From Cytophagaceae bacterium (GTDB lineage Bacteria; Bacteroidota; Bacteroidia; Cytophagales; Cytophagaceae): a stretch of 64,000 nucleotides of DNA. The notes beneath the pieces are model-generated. The model had not been told where the DNA came from. It worked only from the letters and a program-made list of their open reading frames with translations, and ran no database searches. A program made the translations under genes and the position numbers. The first letter of the stretch is position 1. The number at the start of each line of letters is the position of its first letter. Below are positions 15,451 through 25,431 of the stretch, in pieces. Location of the stretch: contig JALONH010000003.1 of assembly GCA_025455005.1 (NCBI GenBank), forward strand, positions 124,001 through 188,000, given 5' to 3'.

Positions 15451-18400
15451 TTATTGTATTAATGTTGTAAATGTAGGGTAAATGTTTCTAAAGTGGTTCC
15501 ATTCGTTTTCTAACAAATGCAAATCATCTGCAATCGAATCGTACCAACCTTGTTCTTTTAACTTACTTTCGATACCTCGGGTGAAAGCTTCAATCCGCTT
15601 CAATCCTAAAGTTCCGGAAACACCTTTTAAAGTATGTAAATTATTTAATATTATACCAATGTCTTTATCCCCAATAGCATTTTTACAAGATTCTATTTGT
15701 GTAAAGCTTTCATTTTCAAACTCTTCATAAATTGCTAATGGCTGCTCCGGACCTGATAATTCGATTAATTTTTCCACAAGGGATTTGTCGTACATGGGAA
15801 TATCATTAGCTATACTAATCAGAGTCGTTTCAAATTGGCCTACGCTTTCATCCGGTTCCGGTAGTCGATTCACCCATCGATTGACTTTATCAACTAAACG
15901 CTCCGCTTTTATTGGTTTGGAAATATAATCATCCATGCCGGCAGCGAGGAATTTTTCTTTATCCTCTTTCATGGAATACGCGGTCATAGCGATGATAGGA
16001 GGAACAGTAGGGAGTCCGATAGTACGAATTCGTTTAGTAGCTTCAATACCATCCATATGAGGCATTTGAATATCCATCAAAATAAGTTGGTATACTCCGA
16101 TACTCGCTTTTTCAATCGCCTCTAGTCCGTTCCCTGCGGTATCTACAGTACATCCGGCTTTTTTTAATATCTCGGATGCTACAAATTGATTAATAGAGTT
16201 ATCATCTACCAATAAAATCCTTGGGTTACCCGGAATATTTTGTAAACGAAGTAAAGTAGAGGAGGTATCGGCTTTCACCGAAGAACTCCGTTTGCTCTCC
16301 TTGGCTTCAAATGTAAACCAAAAGGTACTTCCTTTACCGTCTTCTGTAAAAACGCCTATTTGTCCATTCATCAGTTGGCTTAATTCTTTTGAGATGGCTA
16401 GACCCAAACCTGTACCTGCATGTGTTTTTGTTGACGACGTATCTACCTGACTGAAATATTCAAATAACATGTTCAGTTTGTCTTGTGGTATGCCTATTCC
16501 CGTGTCTTGAATTTCCATTTTTAAGGTATACGTCGTATCCTTAACTTGAAGGACAGATAAGTACAAATGAACGGATCCTTTTTCAGTAAATTTTATAGCG
16601 TTGGATGTCAAATTCGACATGATTTGTAACAACCGTGTTTCGTCTGCTAATATGAAACCGGGTACATCGGCATCTATCGTATAATTTAATTCTATACTTT
16701 TTAATGCAGCTTGTTGGACAAATAAAGCGTATAGTTTTTCTACTGTATGTTCAACTGAAACAGATGTTAATCGCAATTGCATTTTACCTGCTTCTAGTTT
16801 CGACAAGTCTAGAATATCATTTAAAATGGTTAATAAGGTTTCGGACGATTTTTTAATGGTTTGAACATACCGCTTTTGTTCTTCGTGTAAGGGTGTGTCA
16901 TTTAGTAAGTCAATCATTCCTATGATACCGTTCATAGGTGTGCGAATTTCATGACTCATGTTCGCTAAAAATGTTTCTTTTACTTTTAATGACTTTTCTG
17001 CAATCTCTTTTGCATGTAATAACTCTTCGGATGCTTTTTTCAAATAGGTAATATCGCGCGCAACGCCATCAACTGCTATTGGCTTACCTTCATTATTGTA
17101 TATTAAACGAATATTTGAAATACATTGAATTATAGATCGGTCTTTTAATACAAGATTCGTTTCATAGTTTTTTACTTGACCTTTTTCGAGTAAATTTTTT
17201 ATTAAATTCCCTTGTTTACGAGGAATCATATAAAAATCACTAATATGTTTTCCAATGATTTCTGCTTCTGTATAACCACTCCATTCACAACCGGATGGAG
17301 AAATCATTGTGATGCGGCCGTGTAAATCTGTTCTATAATAAATATCTTGAAAGGACTCGAATATATTTCTAAACTTCTCCTCACTTTGTTGAATGGTTAA
17401 TTCCCATTGTTTTTTTTCAGTGATATCATGTGATATACCTGATACCTCATCTATTCGACCATCCGGAAGGTATATGGGATTTAAATATGTTTCTCTCCAC
17501 GTTTTATTACCGTTGGTGTCTGTATTGCTGGTTTCAAAATGTTGCTGAAGCCCTTTGAATGCAAGAGCATATTTTTCTTCAATAAAGCTATGGTAACGCT
17601 CATCGGACAATACCATTTTTCTGGGTGGTATTGTTTCATCATCTAATTCCGGAGGAACATCAAATTTTTGTTGAATGGCTTCAGCGTAATTATGGTTGAA
17701 TGAGGTGAGGCCTCTCCGTCTGTTTACAGACCAAATTAAATGGGAACTACTTTCAAAAATGGCGTTGAGTCGAGCGGTTTGTTCTACAATTTTTTCTTCA
17801 TTGCGTTTCCGTTCTATCACTAACGCTATTTGGCCGGATATAAAGTGTAATAAATCTAAGTGACGTTTTTTATATTTATTACGATCTGAATGACTTTTTA
17901 CACAAATTACACCTATCGTTCTATTTTCCAGTAAAAGAGGCACACCTAACCATAATTTAGGAATAGGCCCTAACAGTTCTACTTTCTTATCTTCCGCTAA
18001 CGTGACGATATCTTCTTCAAATAAAAAGGTAGGTTCAGGATTAAACAATGAATATTCTGTTAACCCTTTCCCTACTATACGTTTCATAGAAATAGGCTTA
18101 GTACCTATATTTTCATCCACATAATAGGGAAAATTTAAAAAATTATGGTCTTTATCGTACAATGCAACGTGAAAATTGTTAACAGCAATTAACGAACGTA
18201 ATTCGTTGTGTATATTGGCCAACAAAGATTCAAGATTAACACTATTGATGGCTAAGGTTGAAATTTTATAATATAGATTTTGCGCCCTTTCAGCACGCAT
18301 ATGTTCTGTATTATCATGAAAAATAGCCCTAAACGATACCGGTTTCTCTTTTTCATATCGTACGTTTACACTTCCGATCACATGTATGTTTCGTCCGGAC

Positions 18401-19158
18401 TTGCTACACAATAGTGTTTCAAATTTATCATCTTTGATACCGGCAATGATGTTATTAAGATGTTCGTGTGTAGATGACCTGTATTCTACCGGTAAAATAT
18501 CATTAAAGGTTAGATTTTGTATCTCATCATCAGAATAACCTAATGTTTCCTTCCATGCTCTATTGACAAATTGAATCTTGCCGTCTAAATCAAACACTTG
18601 GATTAAATCATTGGCATTTTCAAATAAATCTTGAAGTTGTTCATTACTTTCTTTTAAAGCTCGTACTACTTTTTTTCTATCGGTTATATCTTCTCCTATT
18701 AAAGTGGTTAAATGATTGTTTTCGTCAATTGGATGATGAATAACTACATTGAATTTAAAAGAACGATGACTTCCTTCTTTTGCTAAAAACTTGCGTTTTA
18801 ATCGGTCGATAAACCCATGTTTTTTAACTACTTGATAAATATGCTCTTCTGCTTGTTGGTCTAGAATGTATTGATTCCATTCGGTATGCAAAATAGATTC
18901 TTTGTCCCAGCCGGTAGCCTGAAGAAAGGAGTGATTGCAATATTGAATGATGCCATCTTGATCCAACGTAATCACCGGCAAGTTAATTTGTTCAAATGCT
19001 TGTTGTAGAATTTTTTCCGGTTGGAAACTCAAAATAGACGTTCGGAGTCGTTGTATTTCAGCGATTAAGGCATCTTTGGATAAAGATTCTAAGTCGACGG
19101 ATGAGCTTTTCATCATATTCGTTAGGATTTCTATTCCCTCTTGTGGAAAGGAATCCAC
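15451..19158 (-). CDS. hybrid sensor histidine kinase (PAS-PAS-GAF-PAS-PAS-HisKA-HATPase-REC-HPt)
   Basis: 1235 aa, no membrane segment, so a cytosolic sensor. Domains in order: PAS (about 47-165), PAS (171-290), GAF (305-450), PAS (460-585), PAS (590-710), HisKA (720-790) with H736 in LANMSHEIRTPMNG, HATPase_c (835-955) with an N box near 849-858 and DTGIGI and GTGLGL, REC (980-1095) with D1029 in LILMDIQMPHMDG, and HPt (1125-1220) with H1175 in NNLHTLKGVSGTLG. A full phosphorelay is thus contained in one chain, presumably passing to the lone receiver encoded next. GTG start; an ATG pair at codons 15-16 is an alternative and would leave a dyad (19141-19160) in the leader. Ligand unknown. Confidence 0.95.
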   Translation of the reverse strand: MDSFPQEGIEILTNMMKSSSVDLESLSKDALIAEIQRLRTSILSFQPEKILQQAFEQINLPVITLDQDGIIQYCNHSFLQATGWDKESILHTEWNQYILDQQAEEHIYQVVKKHGFIDRLKRKFLAKEGSHRSFKFNVVIHHPIDENNHLTTLIGEDITDRKKVVRALKESNEQLQDLFENANDLIQVFDLDGKIQFVNRAWKETLGYSDDEIQNLTFNDILPVEYRSSTHEHLNNIIAGIKDDKFETLLCSKSGRNIHVIGSVNVRYEKEKPVSFRAIFHDNTEHMRAERAQNLYYKISTLAINSVNLESLLANIHNELRSLIAVNNFHVALYDKDHNFLNFPYYVDENIGTKPISMKRIVGKGLTEYSLFNPEPTFLFEEDIVTLAEDKKVELLGPIPKLWLGVPLLLENRTIGVICVKSHSDRNKYKKRHLDLLHFISGQIALVIERKRNEEKIVEQTARLNAIFESSSHLIWSVNRRRGLTSFNHNYAEAIQQKFDVPPELDDETIPPRKMVLSDERYHSFIEEKYALAFKGLQQHFETSNTDTNGNKTWRETYLNPIYLPDGRIDEVSGISHDITEKKQWELTIQQSEEKFRNIFESFQDIYYRTDLHGRITMISPSGCEWSGYTEAEIIGKHISDFYMIPRKQGNLIKNLLEKGQVKNYETNLVLKDRSIIQCISNIRLIYNNEGKPIAVDGVARDITYLKKASEELLHAKEIAEKSLKVKETFLANMSHEIRTPMNGIIGMIDLLNDTPLHEEQKRYVQTIKKSSETLLTILNDILDLSKLEAGKMQLRLTSVSVEHTVEKLYALFVQQAALKSIELNYTIDADVPGFILADETRLLQIMSNLTSNAIKFTEKGSVHLYLSVLQVKDTTYTLKMEIQDTGIGIPQDKLNMLFEYFSQVDTSSTKTHAGTGLGLAISKELSQLMNGQIGVFTEDGKGSTFWFTFEAKESKRSSSVKADTSSTLLRLQNIPGNPRILLVDDNSINQFVASEILKKAGCTVDTAGNGLEAIEKASIGVYQLILMDIQMPHMDGIEATKRIRTIGLPTVPPIIAMTAYSMKEDKEKFLAAGMDDYISKPIKAERLVDKVNRWVNRLPEPDESVGQFETTLISIANDIPMYDKSLVEKLIELSGPEQPLAIYEEFENESFTQIESCKNAIGDKDIGIILNNLHTLKGVSGTLGLKRIEAFTRGIESKLKEQGWYDSIADDLHLLENEWNHFRNIYPTFTTLIQ

Positions 19159-19221
19159 AAAAGTTGATAGGTATTTCTAAATTTACCTATAAATTCGCTT
19201 TTCTACAAGAAATTATCTCGA

Positions 19222-20208
19222 GTGAAACTACTTTTGTCTTTTGATTATGAACTCTATTTTGGTGCTCCTACTGGCTCGGTAGAAAAGTGTTTGATTGAAC
19301 CTACAGATGCTTTACTTGCCATAGCTCAAAAGCATCAAGTGTATTTTAATTTTTTTATTGATACTAGTTTTATTCAGCAATTATATTATTACAAAAATCG
19401 ATATCCCGGCTTACGTCATAGTTCAAGAAGCATAGAAGAACAACTTAAAAAAATGACAGATGCCGGTCATGATATACAATTACATGTTCACCCACATTGG
19501 TTGGAAAGTTTTTATGATGGGAATAGTTGGCATTCCAATACCAATCGATACAGATTAGATCAATGGGAGCCGGCTTCAATTGATGATATGATTACCACGC
19601 AAGTAGACTTTTTACGTTCCTTTTCTTCTTCAAAAGTAAATGCGTATCGAGCCGGAGGTTGGTGTTTACCTGAATGGAAACTTCTTGCGCCTACTTTCAA
19701 AAAGAATGGCATCTCGATAGATAGTACAGTGTTTACCGGAGGTAGATTACAAGAGGAACCAATATCATTCGATTTTACATCTGCACCCAAAGAAAATCAA
19801 TGGAAGTTCACGGCTTCACCGCTCTTACCGGATGACAACGGAACATTTCTAGAAATTCCCATCACGTCCATTAGATTGTCCCCTTTATTTTATTGGAAAT
19901 TATTTGCCTCCGGTAAATGGAATAAAGCCTTGCACCAAACTATAGGTGATGGTAAACCCATGACTCAAACCTCCACTAAGAAAAAACTGTTAACGACTAC
20001 AACAATTCAAGCGCTCTCCACAGATGGTTATTATGCCGGTTTATTAGATAAAATTTACAAACAAGCAGATAAGAACCCTTCACAACGTATTACAACTATT
20101 GGTCATCCTAAGGCTTGTACTAAATATTCCCTTGCCACGTTAAATACGTTTATAGAATCCGTTCGTTCGGATGTTCTATTCGATCGGTATTCAGATATCC
20201 TTCATTAA
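19222..20208 (+). CDS. polysaccharide deacetylase-like (NodB fold) protein
   Basis: 328 aa, GTG start. The N-terminus LLLSFDYELYFG carries the acidic D8 and E10 typical of the first NodB motif. HDIQLHVHPHW (83-93) supplies the H-x-x-x-H type metal ligands, and YRAGGWCLPE resembles motif 3 (R-x-P/G). GHPKACTKYS near the end matches the late His motif. Such enzymes remove N- or O-acetyl groups from sugars; the members in glycan loci of Bacteroidota are of unknown exact substrate. No signal peptide. It is followed 2 bp later by the FemAB-like gene, starting a four-gene plus-strand glycan set. Confidence 0.8.
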   Translation: MKLLLSFDYELYFGAPTGSVEKCLIEPTDALLAIAQKHQVYFNFFIDTSFIQQLYYYKNRYPGLRHSSRSIEEQLKKMTDAGHDIQLHVHPHWLESFYDGNSWHSNTNRYRLDQWEPASIDDMITTQVDFLRSFSSSKVNAYRAGGWCLPEWKLLAPTFKKNGISIDSTVFTGGRLQEEPISFDFTSAPKENQWKFTASPLLPDDNGTFLEIPITSIRLSPLFYWKLFASGKWNKALHQTIGDGKPMTQTSTKKKLLTTTTIQALSTDGYYAGLLDKIYKQADKNPSQRITTIGHPKACTKYSLATLNTFIESVRSDVLFDRYSDILH

Positions 20209-20210
20209 AG

Positions 20211-21107
20211 ATGTTACAACGCATACAACCGACTAAACAACAAAAAGCGGCATGGGATCGCCTATTAATGCAACAATCCTATGCCGATGCTTTTTTGTAT
20301 AGCGATTGGTTGAATAGCGTTTTCCCCTCTTGGGAGTTACTTATGAAAGATGATTTTTCCGGTGGGATTCCTTTCTTTCATTCCTCCATTTTAGGTTATT
20401 CAAGGCTACTATTACCTAATTTTATTCAAGCCCTCGATTGGATAGGTGTACCACCTAATGAGCCGGAAAAAGAACAACTTTGTGGTATACTAGAACAATA
20501 CGATTGGTTGAGTATGCCCTATATTTTTAATCTTAAATTATCTGATGTAACACCTCAATTAAAAAGACATCAAATTTTAACGTTAACACCCGAACAGCGT
20601 TTCCCTACAAAAGTTTGGGGACGAAACATTCGTAAAGCGGAGAATGGTCCTGCCATACAAATTGCACCTATGCCTCTTGAACGTTTCATTACCGAATGGA
20701 AACGTGAAATGAAATCCAAAGGACAACCTTATTCGACTAAAGATTATACAGTGTTAAAACGAGCCGCAACCAAAGCTCTTCAACGTCAATCAGCCGAAAT
20801 TTTAGGTGTAATAAATGAAAAAGGAGAATGGTGGTGTGGGCAGCTTTTTTTGTATAGTCCTTCTTCCATGTATTTAGTGAATTGTTTTACTACGGCTGAA
20901 GGACGAGAATACAGTAGCTTGCATTATCTTTTATATGAAACCATAAAAAGAAAAGCAAAAGATACCGATTATTATAGAGTCCATTTTGGAGGATCAAATA
21001 TTCCTGTAATTGCTGATTTTAATAAGAATTTCGGAGCAGTGGATGAGTCCTATCAATATTTTAATAGAAATCGAATGCCTTGGTGGATAAAACTGTGGAG
21101 GGCTTAA
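20211..21107 (+). CDS. FemAB/GNAT-like acyltransferase
   Basis: 298 aa. The C-terminal part, HFGGSNIPVIADFNKNFGA, and the preceding LHYLLYETIKRKAK helix resemble FemAB-related GNAT-fold proteins often coded in exopolysaccharide clusters. The N-terminus (QQSYADAFLYSDWLNSV) matches the usual start of these proteins, where the substrate is located by a short helix. The acyl donor and acceptor cannot be told from the sequence. It lies between the deacetylase-like and GT4 genes with gaps of 2 and 7 bp, so a role in decorating a glycan is a reasonable inference. Confidence 0.65.
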   Translation: MLQRIQPTKQQKAAWDRLLMQQSYADAFLYSDWLNSVFPSWELLMKDDFSGGIPFFHSSILGYSRLLLPNFIQALDWIGVPPNEPEKEQLCGILEQYDWLSMPYIFNLKLSDVTPQLKRHQILTLTPEQRFPTKVWGRNIRKAENGPAIQIAPMPLERFITEWKREMKSKGQPYSTKDYTVLKRAATKALQRQSAEILGVINEKGEWWCGQLFLYSPSSMYLVNCFTTAEGREYSSLHYLLYETIKRKAKDTDYYRVHFGGSNIPVIADFNKNFGAVDESYQYFNRNRMPWWIKLWRA

Positions 21108-21114
21108 CGAATTT

Positions 21115-22257
21115 ATGCAAGCGCGTACCTATAAAATTTTAAATACTGTTACCACTGATTTGGTTACCGATCAAAGAGTACATAAAATTTCGTCTACTTT
21201 AACGGAATTAGGATTTGATGTACACGTTATCGGAAGAAAGAAAAAAGATAGTTTACCTTTAGTAAAACAAACCTATTCTACATATCGTTTTTCCCTCTTG
21301 TTTGAAAAAGGCCCTTTCTTTTATATTCAATATTCTATTCATTTATTTTTTTATTTACTGTTCCATCGCTCGGATATTATTATTGCTAACGATTTAGATA
21401 CCTTGTTGCCTTGTTATCTAGTTTCTAAGTTAAAAGGATCTATTTTAGTGTACGATAACCACGAATATTTTACCGGAGTTCCTGAATTGATAGAACGGCC
21501 ACGGATCCAGAAAATTTGGAAGACCATAGAAAAAAATATTTTTCATAAAGTTACATTTGTTTACACAGATAATTTTGCAAAAAAAGGATTGTTTGAAAAA
21601 GAATATCAACATCCGGTAGATGTAGTCATGAATGTTCCTTATTGGGATTATTTTCAAGATGTACCTCTTGAATTTGTTCAAGAGTCTTTTAAAAATAAAT
21701 TTGTACTACTATATCAAGGTACCGGAATCAATATTAAACGCGGAACAGAAGAGTTGACAGAAGCCATGCGCTATCTGGATGAACGGTTTTTGTTAGTTTT
21801 TATTGGAAGTGGAGATGTAATCGAACGTCTAAAGCAACTGGTGGATACTTATCAATTAAACCGAAAAGTACTTTTTATACCAAAAGTTCCCTTTCAAGAA
21901 CTAAAATATTATACCCGTCAGGCTTCATTAGGTATAACGATAGATAAAGCAATCAGCGAAAATTATATTTATAGCATGCCTAATAAATTATTTGATTATA
22001 TACACGCAGGTATTCCGGTATTAGCTTCTCATTTGCCGGAAGTAGACCGGATGGTACATCACTATCAAGTTGGAACGTTTATCGAAAAACACGATCCCAA
22101 ACATATAGCCGAACAAATTCAATGGATTTTCGATCATCCGGATGTTTATCAACAATGGAAGGCTAATACATTAAACGCTTCCAGAGAAGTAAATTGGTCT
22201 ACACAAGCAAAGGTTTTAGAAAATATATATTTAAAAATTAAAAAGGAATTGAAATGA
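21115..22257 (+). CDS. glycosyltransferase family 4-like (GT-B fold)
   Basis: 380 aa. The N-terminal half has NTVTTDLVTDQRVHKISSTL and LGFDVHVIGRKK, typical of the acceptor domain. The C-terminal half has ILLYQGTG-like KFVLLYQGTGINIKRG and the nucleotide-sugar binding region SMPNKLFDYIHAGIPVLAS, followed by LPEVDRMV and a terminal helix. No membrane segments apart from a hydrophobic stretch near 68-85 that may touch the membrane. Donor and acceptor unknown. The ATGA overlap with the FkbM gene downstream indicates co-translation. Confidence 0.85.
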   Translation: MQARTYKILNTVTTDLVTDQRVHKISSTLTELGFDVHVIGRKKKDSLPLVKQTYSTYRFSLLFEKGPFFYIQYSIHLFFYLLFHRSDIIIANDLDTLLPCYLVSKLKGSILVYDNHEYFTGVPELIERPRIQKIWKTIEKNIFHKVTFVYTDNFAKKGLFEKEYQHPVDVVMNVPYWDYFQDVPLEFVQESFKNKFVLLYQGTGINIKRGTEELTEAMRYLDERFLLVFIGSGDVIERLKQLVDTYQLNRKVLFIPKVPFQELKYYTRQASLGITIDKAISENYIYSMPNKLFDYIHAGIPVLASHLPEVDRMVHHYQVGTFIEKHDPKHIAEQIQWIFDHPDVYQQWKANTLNASREVNWSTQAKVLENIYLKIKKELK

Positions 22258-23132
22258 AACACTTCCTTAGCTATTGTTATTCGTTAATTCCGTTTAAAAA
22301 ATATATTTATTCTTGTTGTAAACGTTTTATTTCGTTACCGCCCTCCATATTTAGACATTTACATTTTAAGGGCGAATTTTCAATAGGTTTAGATAATGCT
22401 TCCACCCTTACCTTATATCATCCTGGTAAAGATTTTTCAATGGAATCCGATCATTTCTGGAAAGGAGAGGGGGCTTGTGAGCCATACTCTATAAAGGCTT
22501 GGACATTTTGGGCTAAAACAGCAACGCATATCCTGGATATTGGAGCGAACACCGGTACATATGCATTACTCGCAGCTGCGTATAATCCAACTGCTATTAT
22601 ACATGCTTTTGAACCTAATCCTTCTTTAGTTGAAATAATAAAACGAAATAATACACGCAATCAGTTTAACATCGATGTACATACAAAGGCTGTGGCAGAT
22701 ACAAAGGGGAAACTTTATTGGCAAACGAATCCTTCTACATATAATGATTATACTGCTCATAGAAGTAGTAGCCCCACCAATACTATCGTAGACGGAATTA
22801 CGTTAGCCGATTTTATTCGAGAGCATAAAATACCAATTTCCTCCATTATGTTAGTTAAAATAGATGTAGAAGGGTATGAAACGGAAGTGTTATTGGGAGG
22901 AGGTACTACGTTGTTTGAACTACAACCTATTTTTCTTATTGAAGTATTAAACGATAAACAGGCAAAACGGCTTCAGCTTTTACCCTATTGGGAAGGATAT
23001 TCTTTTTATACTATAGAAGAGCGCAAAGGATTTAAGCAGACTGACACTCTAGTAATGAGTCCATCTAATAATTGTATTGCAATTCCCCATAAATGGTATT
23101 CTTTATGGCTTGAATTTTTGAAACGGAATTAA
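22254..23132 (+). CDS. FkbM family methyltransferase
   Basis: 292 aa. The SAM-binding motif I is ILDIGANTGTYALLAA, followed by IIHAFEPNPSLVEII, and VKIDVEGYETEVLLGG with the Asp-x-Glu signature of FkbM proteins. These methylate hydroxyl groups, often on sugars in glycan clusters. The start overlaps the GT4 stop (ATGA), and the 3' end overlaps the convergent flippase gene by 30 bp. There is a second FkbM gene at 44728. Confidence 0.88.
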   Translation: MKHFLSYCYSLIPFKKYIYSCCKRFISLPPSIFRHLHFKGEFSIGLDNASTLTLYHPGKDFSMESDHFWKGEGACEPYSIKAWTFWAKTATHILDIGANTGTYALLAAAYNPTAIIHAFEPNPSLVEIIKRNNTRNQFNIDVHTKAVADTKGKLYWQTNPSTYNDYTAHRSSSPTNTIVDGITLADFIREHKIPISSIMLVKIDVEGYETEVLLGGGTTLFELQPIFLIEVLNDKQAKRLQLLPYWEGYSFYTIEERKGFKQTDTLVMSPSNNCIAIPHKWYSLWLEFLKRN

Positions 23133-24374
23133 AAAATACCACCGTAAATGGGGGTGAATTTTTTGAAAATGATAAAATAAATAAAAGGCATATACTATAT
23201 AACCTAAACTAGTGGATAAAGCAACATATAAAAGTTTGTTGTAATACAAGGATATAAGTATACCTACTATAGTTGTAATTAGGCCCAAGGTTGCACCCAT
23301 TGTATTGATTTTAAAGTTTCCTATACCTTGAAAATAATTCCAATATATTTTCCCTTGACTTAAAATTAGTGTACCGGGTAATAATAAATACAAATAGATT
23401 TGTATACCATCAAATTTAGAACCGAGAAGAAAGGAATAAAAAGAACCGGGTATACTATACAGAATCAAAGTGCAAATTAAACTTAGTAGCCAATTGATTC
23501 GAACCGTATCTAAAAATGGGACGAGATGTTTTTCTACCTGTGGTTGTTGAGATATTAAAGGTATTAAGGGAATGGCAAGTGCGTACGGAATGACCCACAC
23601 TAGCTCTGATACAAGGACAGAACTGGAATAAAATCCTATAATTGCTGAATTACCTAGAGCTGAAAATAGTAAATAATAGCTGGATCGAGTAGAGAAAAAG
23701 TTAATCCAATTGCTACCGGATGCTGCTAAACCTTTTTGTAAAAGTGTTTTCCAATCAATGTTAGTTTCCGTTGATTTAGGTAAAACAGGATTACTTAACT
23801 TTATTAGCCAAATACAAAGTACACAACTGATGGACTGACTAATAAAAAATAACTCTATTTGTGCTGAATAGAAAGTATTTAATACAATAAACGTAATCAA
23901 ATGAAGCAGTGGATATGCAATACTAAATAATGCATATGAAGTCCCTTTGTGTTGTATTCTTAAATCCAACAACAAACAAGTATATAAAGAAAAAAGAAAA
24001 CTATTTCCTATAAGCCAAAACATAGTTTGTGAAGTACAGAAATCCAAAATATATAAACTATACGTCATGCATATCGAGGTGAACACACTCCATAGAATAC
24101 CCTTTCGAACGATAGAATTTCTATTGTACTGTTGAACTAAATAAATATAAGCACTACCAAAAATGATTTCACTACAAAGTTGAAGTATGGTTTGATTCGC
24201 AATAAATATACTTATTTCCCCTCGTCCCTCAGGTCCTAAAAGTTGAGAAGTGAAGATAAATAGTAGAAACGTAGTGGCTAATTGCAAACCTCTACTACTT
24301 AATTGAATGATATGTTGATTATAACTAATCAATGGTTTGTAATATTGACACAATGCGTTCTCCAGCATGACCAT
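23103..24374 (-). CDS. polysaccharide flippase-like membrane protein (MATE/Wzx type)
   Basis: 423 aa with about 12 hydrophobic segments and no soluble domain. The opening helices with SRGLQLATTFLLFIFTSQLL, LGPEGRGEISIF and the pattern of paired TM helices match the MATE/MVF-superfamily flippases of surface-glycan loci, which move lipid-linked repeat units across the inner membrane. The first codons overlap the end of the upstream epimerase gene by 50 bp; an internal start would shorten the overlap, but the helix begins soon after, so the annotated start is retained. Convergent with the FkbM gene. Confidence 0.8.
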   Translation of the reverse strand: MVMLENALCQYYKPLISYNQHIIQLSSRGLQLATTFLLFIFTSQLLGPEGRGEISIFIANQTILQLCSEIIFGSAYIYLVQQYNRNSIVRKGILWSVFTSICMTYSLYILDFCTSQTMFWLIGNSFLFSLYTCLLLDLRIQHKGTSYALFSIAYPLLHLITFIVLNTFYSAQIELFFISQSISCVLCIWLIKLSNPVLPKSTETNIDWKTLLQKGLAASGSNWINFFSTRSSYYLLFSALGNSAIIGFYSSSVLVSELVWVIPYALAIPLIPLISQQPQVEKHLVPFLDTVRINWLLSLICTLILYSIPGSFYSFLLGSKFDGIQIYLYLLLPGTLILSQGKIYWNYFQGIGNFKINTMGATLGLITTIVGILISLYYNKLLYVALSTSLGYIVYAFYLFYHFQKIHPHLRWYFLIPFQKFKP

Positions 24375-25383
24375 CCCATAATTCAGGAATACGGCCTGTT
24401 TTTATTTCACCCTCTTTAAAACGTTGTAACGCAAGTATCAATTCATCTAAATCTTTTGCGAGTGTATTGGTACCAACATGAATCGTTTCCGGGCGCTCTG
24501 TAGTAGTTCTATAGGTAATACAGGGTATGTTCAAAACGGTCGATTCTTCTTGTATTCCTCCGGAGTCTGTGAGTATTAGAGCGGCCTGTTGAATTAAGTA
24601 AATAAAATCTATATAGCCACAAGGGTCTATAAAACGTATGCGGTTAAATACTTTGTGTTGGATATTTTTTTTAGTTCTAGGATGTACAGGAAATAGTATG
24701 GGTAAGTCGGTATTGTTCTCTACAATGTTTAGGATGGAAAGTAATGTATCTTGATCGTCAACATTAATAGGTCTATGAAGTGTAAGCAAAATAAAACTTT
24801 TCGGTGGAAGAATATCTGACTTGAACGATGTGGCTTTAGGAAGAATGCGCAACAGAGAGTCTATCATAGTATTACCTACCCAGAAGATTCGATTATGATC
24901 TTGTCCTTCGTTAATTAATTGTTTTTTTGCTTCTTCCGTGGTTGTGTAAAAATAATCACTGATTGAATCTGTTAATTTTCGGTTGATTTCTTCGGGCATT
25001 GTTAAATCAAAAGAGCGAAGACCCGCTTCAACATGATGCACTATTTTACAATATTGTTTAGCAACAGTAGCGGCTAATACAGTTGAATGTACATCACCTA
25101 ATACCATAACATGTTGAATCGTGGATTGTGAAAAGTATTCGTGTAATTGTTTGATGATGGAAAGTTGTATGTCGACAGATTGGTAAGAGGTATGGGTGAA
25201 CAATCGGTTTGGTTCAGGTATAGACAGGTCTTTAAAAAAATAATGAGACATTTGTTCATCGTAGTGCTGACCGGTATGAATCCATTCATACGAAATCGAA
25301 GGATGTGATTCTAAGGCTCGTATAATCGAAGCGAGTTTTATAAAGTTAGGTCGAGTGCCGGCGATAAGTGTTATTTTTTGCAT
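24325..25383 (-). CDS. wecB: UDP-N-acetylglucosamine 2-epimerase (non-hydrolysing)
   Basis: 352 aa. It interconverts UDP-GlcNAc and UDP-ManNAc. Seen: AGTRPNFIKLASIIRAL, HTGQHYDEQMS, VLGDVHSTVLAA, HHVEAGLRSFD, MPEEINRKLTD (catalytic acidic and Arg residues), TLHRPINVDD and DSGGIQEESTVL with TERPET, the complete signature of WecB/MnaA. UDP-ManNAc may be used by the neighbouring glycan genes. It differs from the hydrolysing LegG-type epimerase at 36839. Divergent from miaA, 48 bp apart. Confidence 0.93.
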   Translation of the reverse strand: MQKITLIAGTRPNFIKLASIIRALESHPSISYEWIHTGQHYDEQMSHYFFKDLSIPEPNRLFTHTSYQSVDIQLSIIKQLHEYFSQSTIQHVMVLGDVHSTVLAATVAKQYCKIVHHVEAGLRSFDLTMPEEINRKLTDSISDYFYTTTEEAKKQLINEGQDHNRIFWVGNTMIDSLLRILPKATSFKSDILPPKSFILLTLHRPINVDDQDTLLSILNIVENNTDLPILFPVHPRTKKNIQHKVFNRIRFIDPCGYIDFIYLIQQAALILTDSGGIQEESTVLNIPCITYRTTTERPETIHVGTNTLAKDLDELILALQRFKEGEIKTGRIPELWDGHAGERIVSILQTID

Positions 25384-25431
25384 GGTTACTGCAGCTAATG
25401 CGTTAGAATAACGTATTTTTAAGCATTAAAT

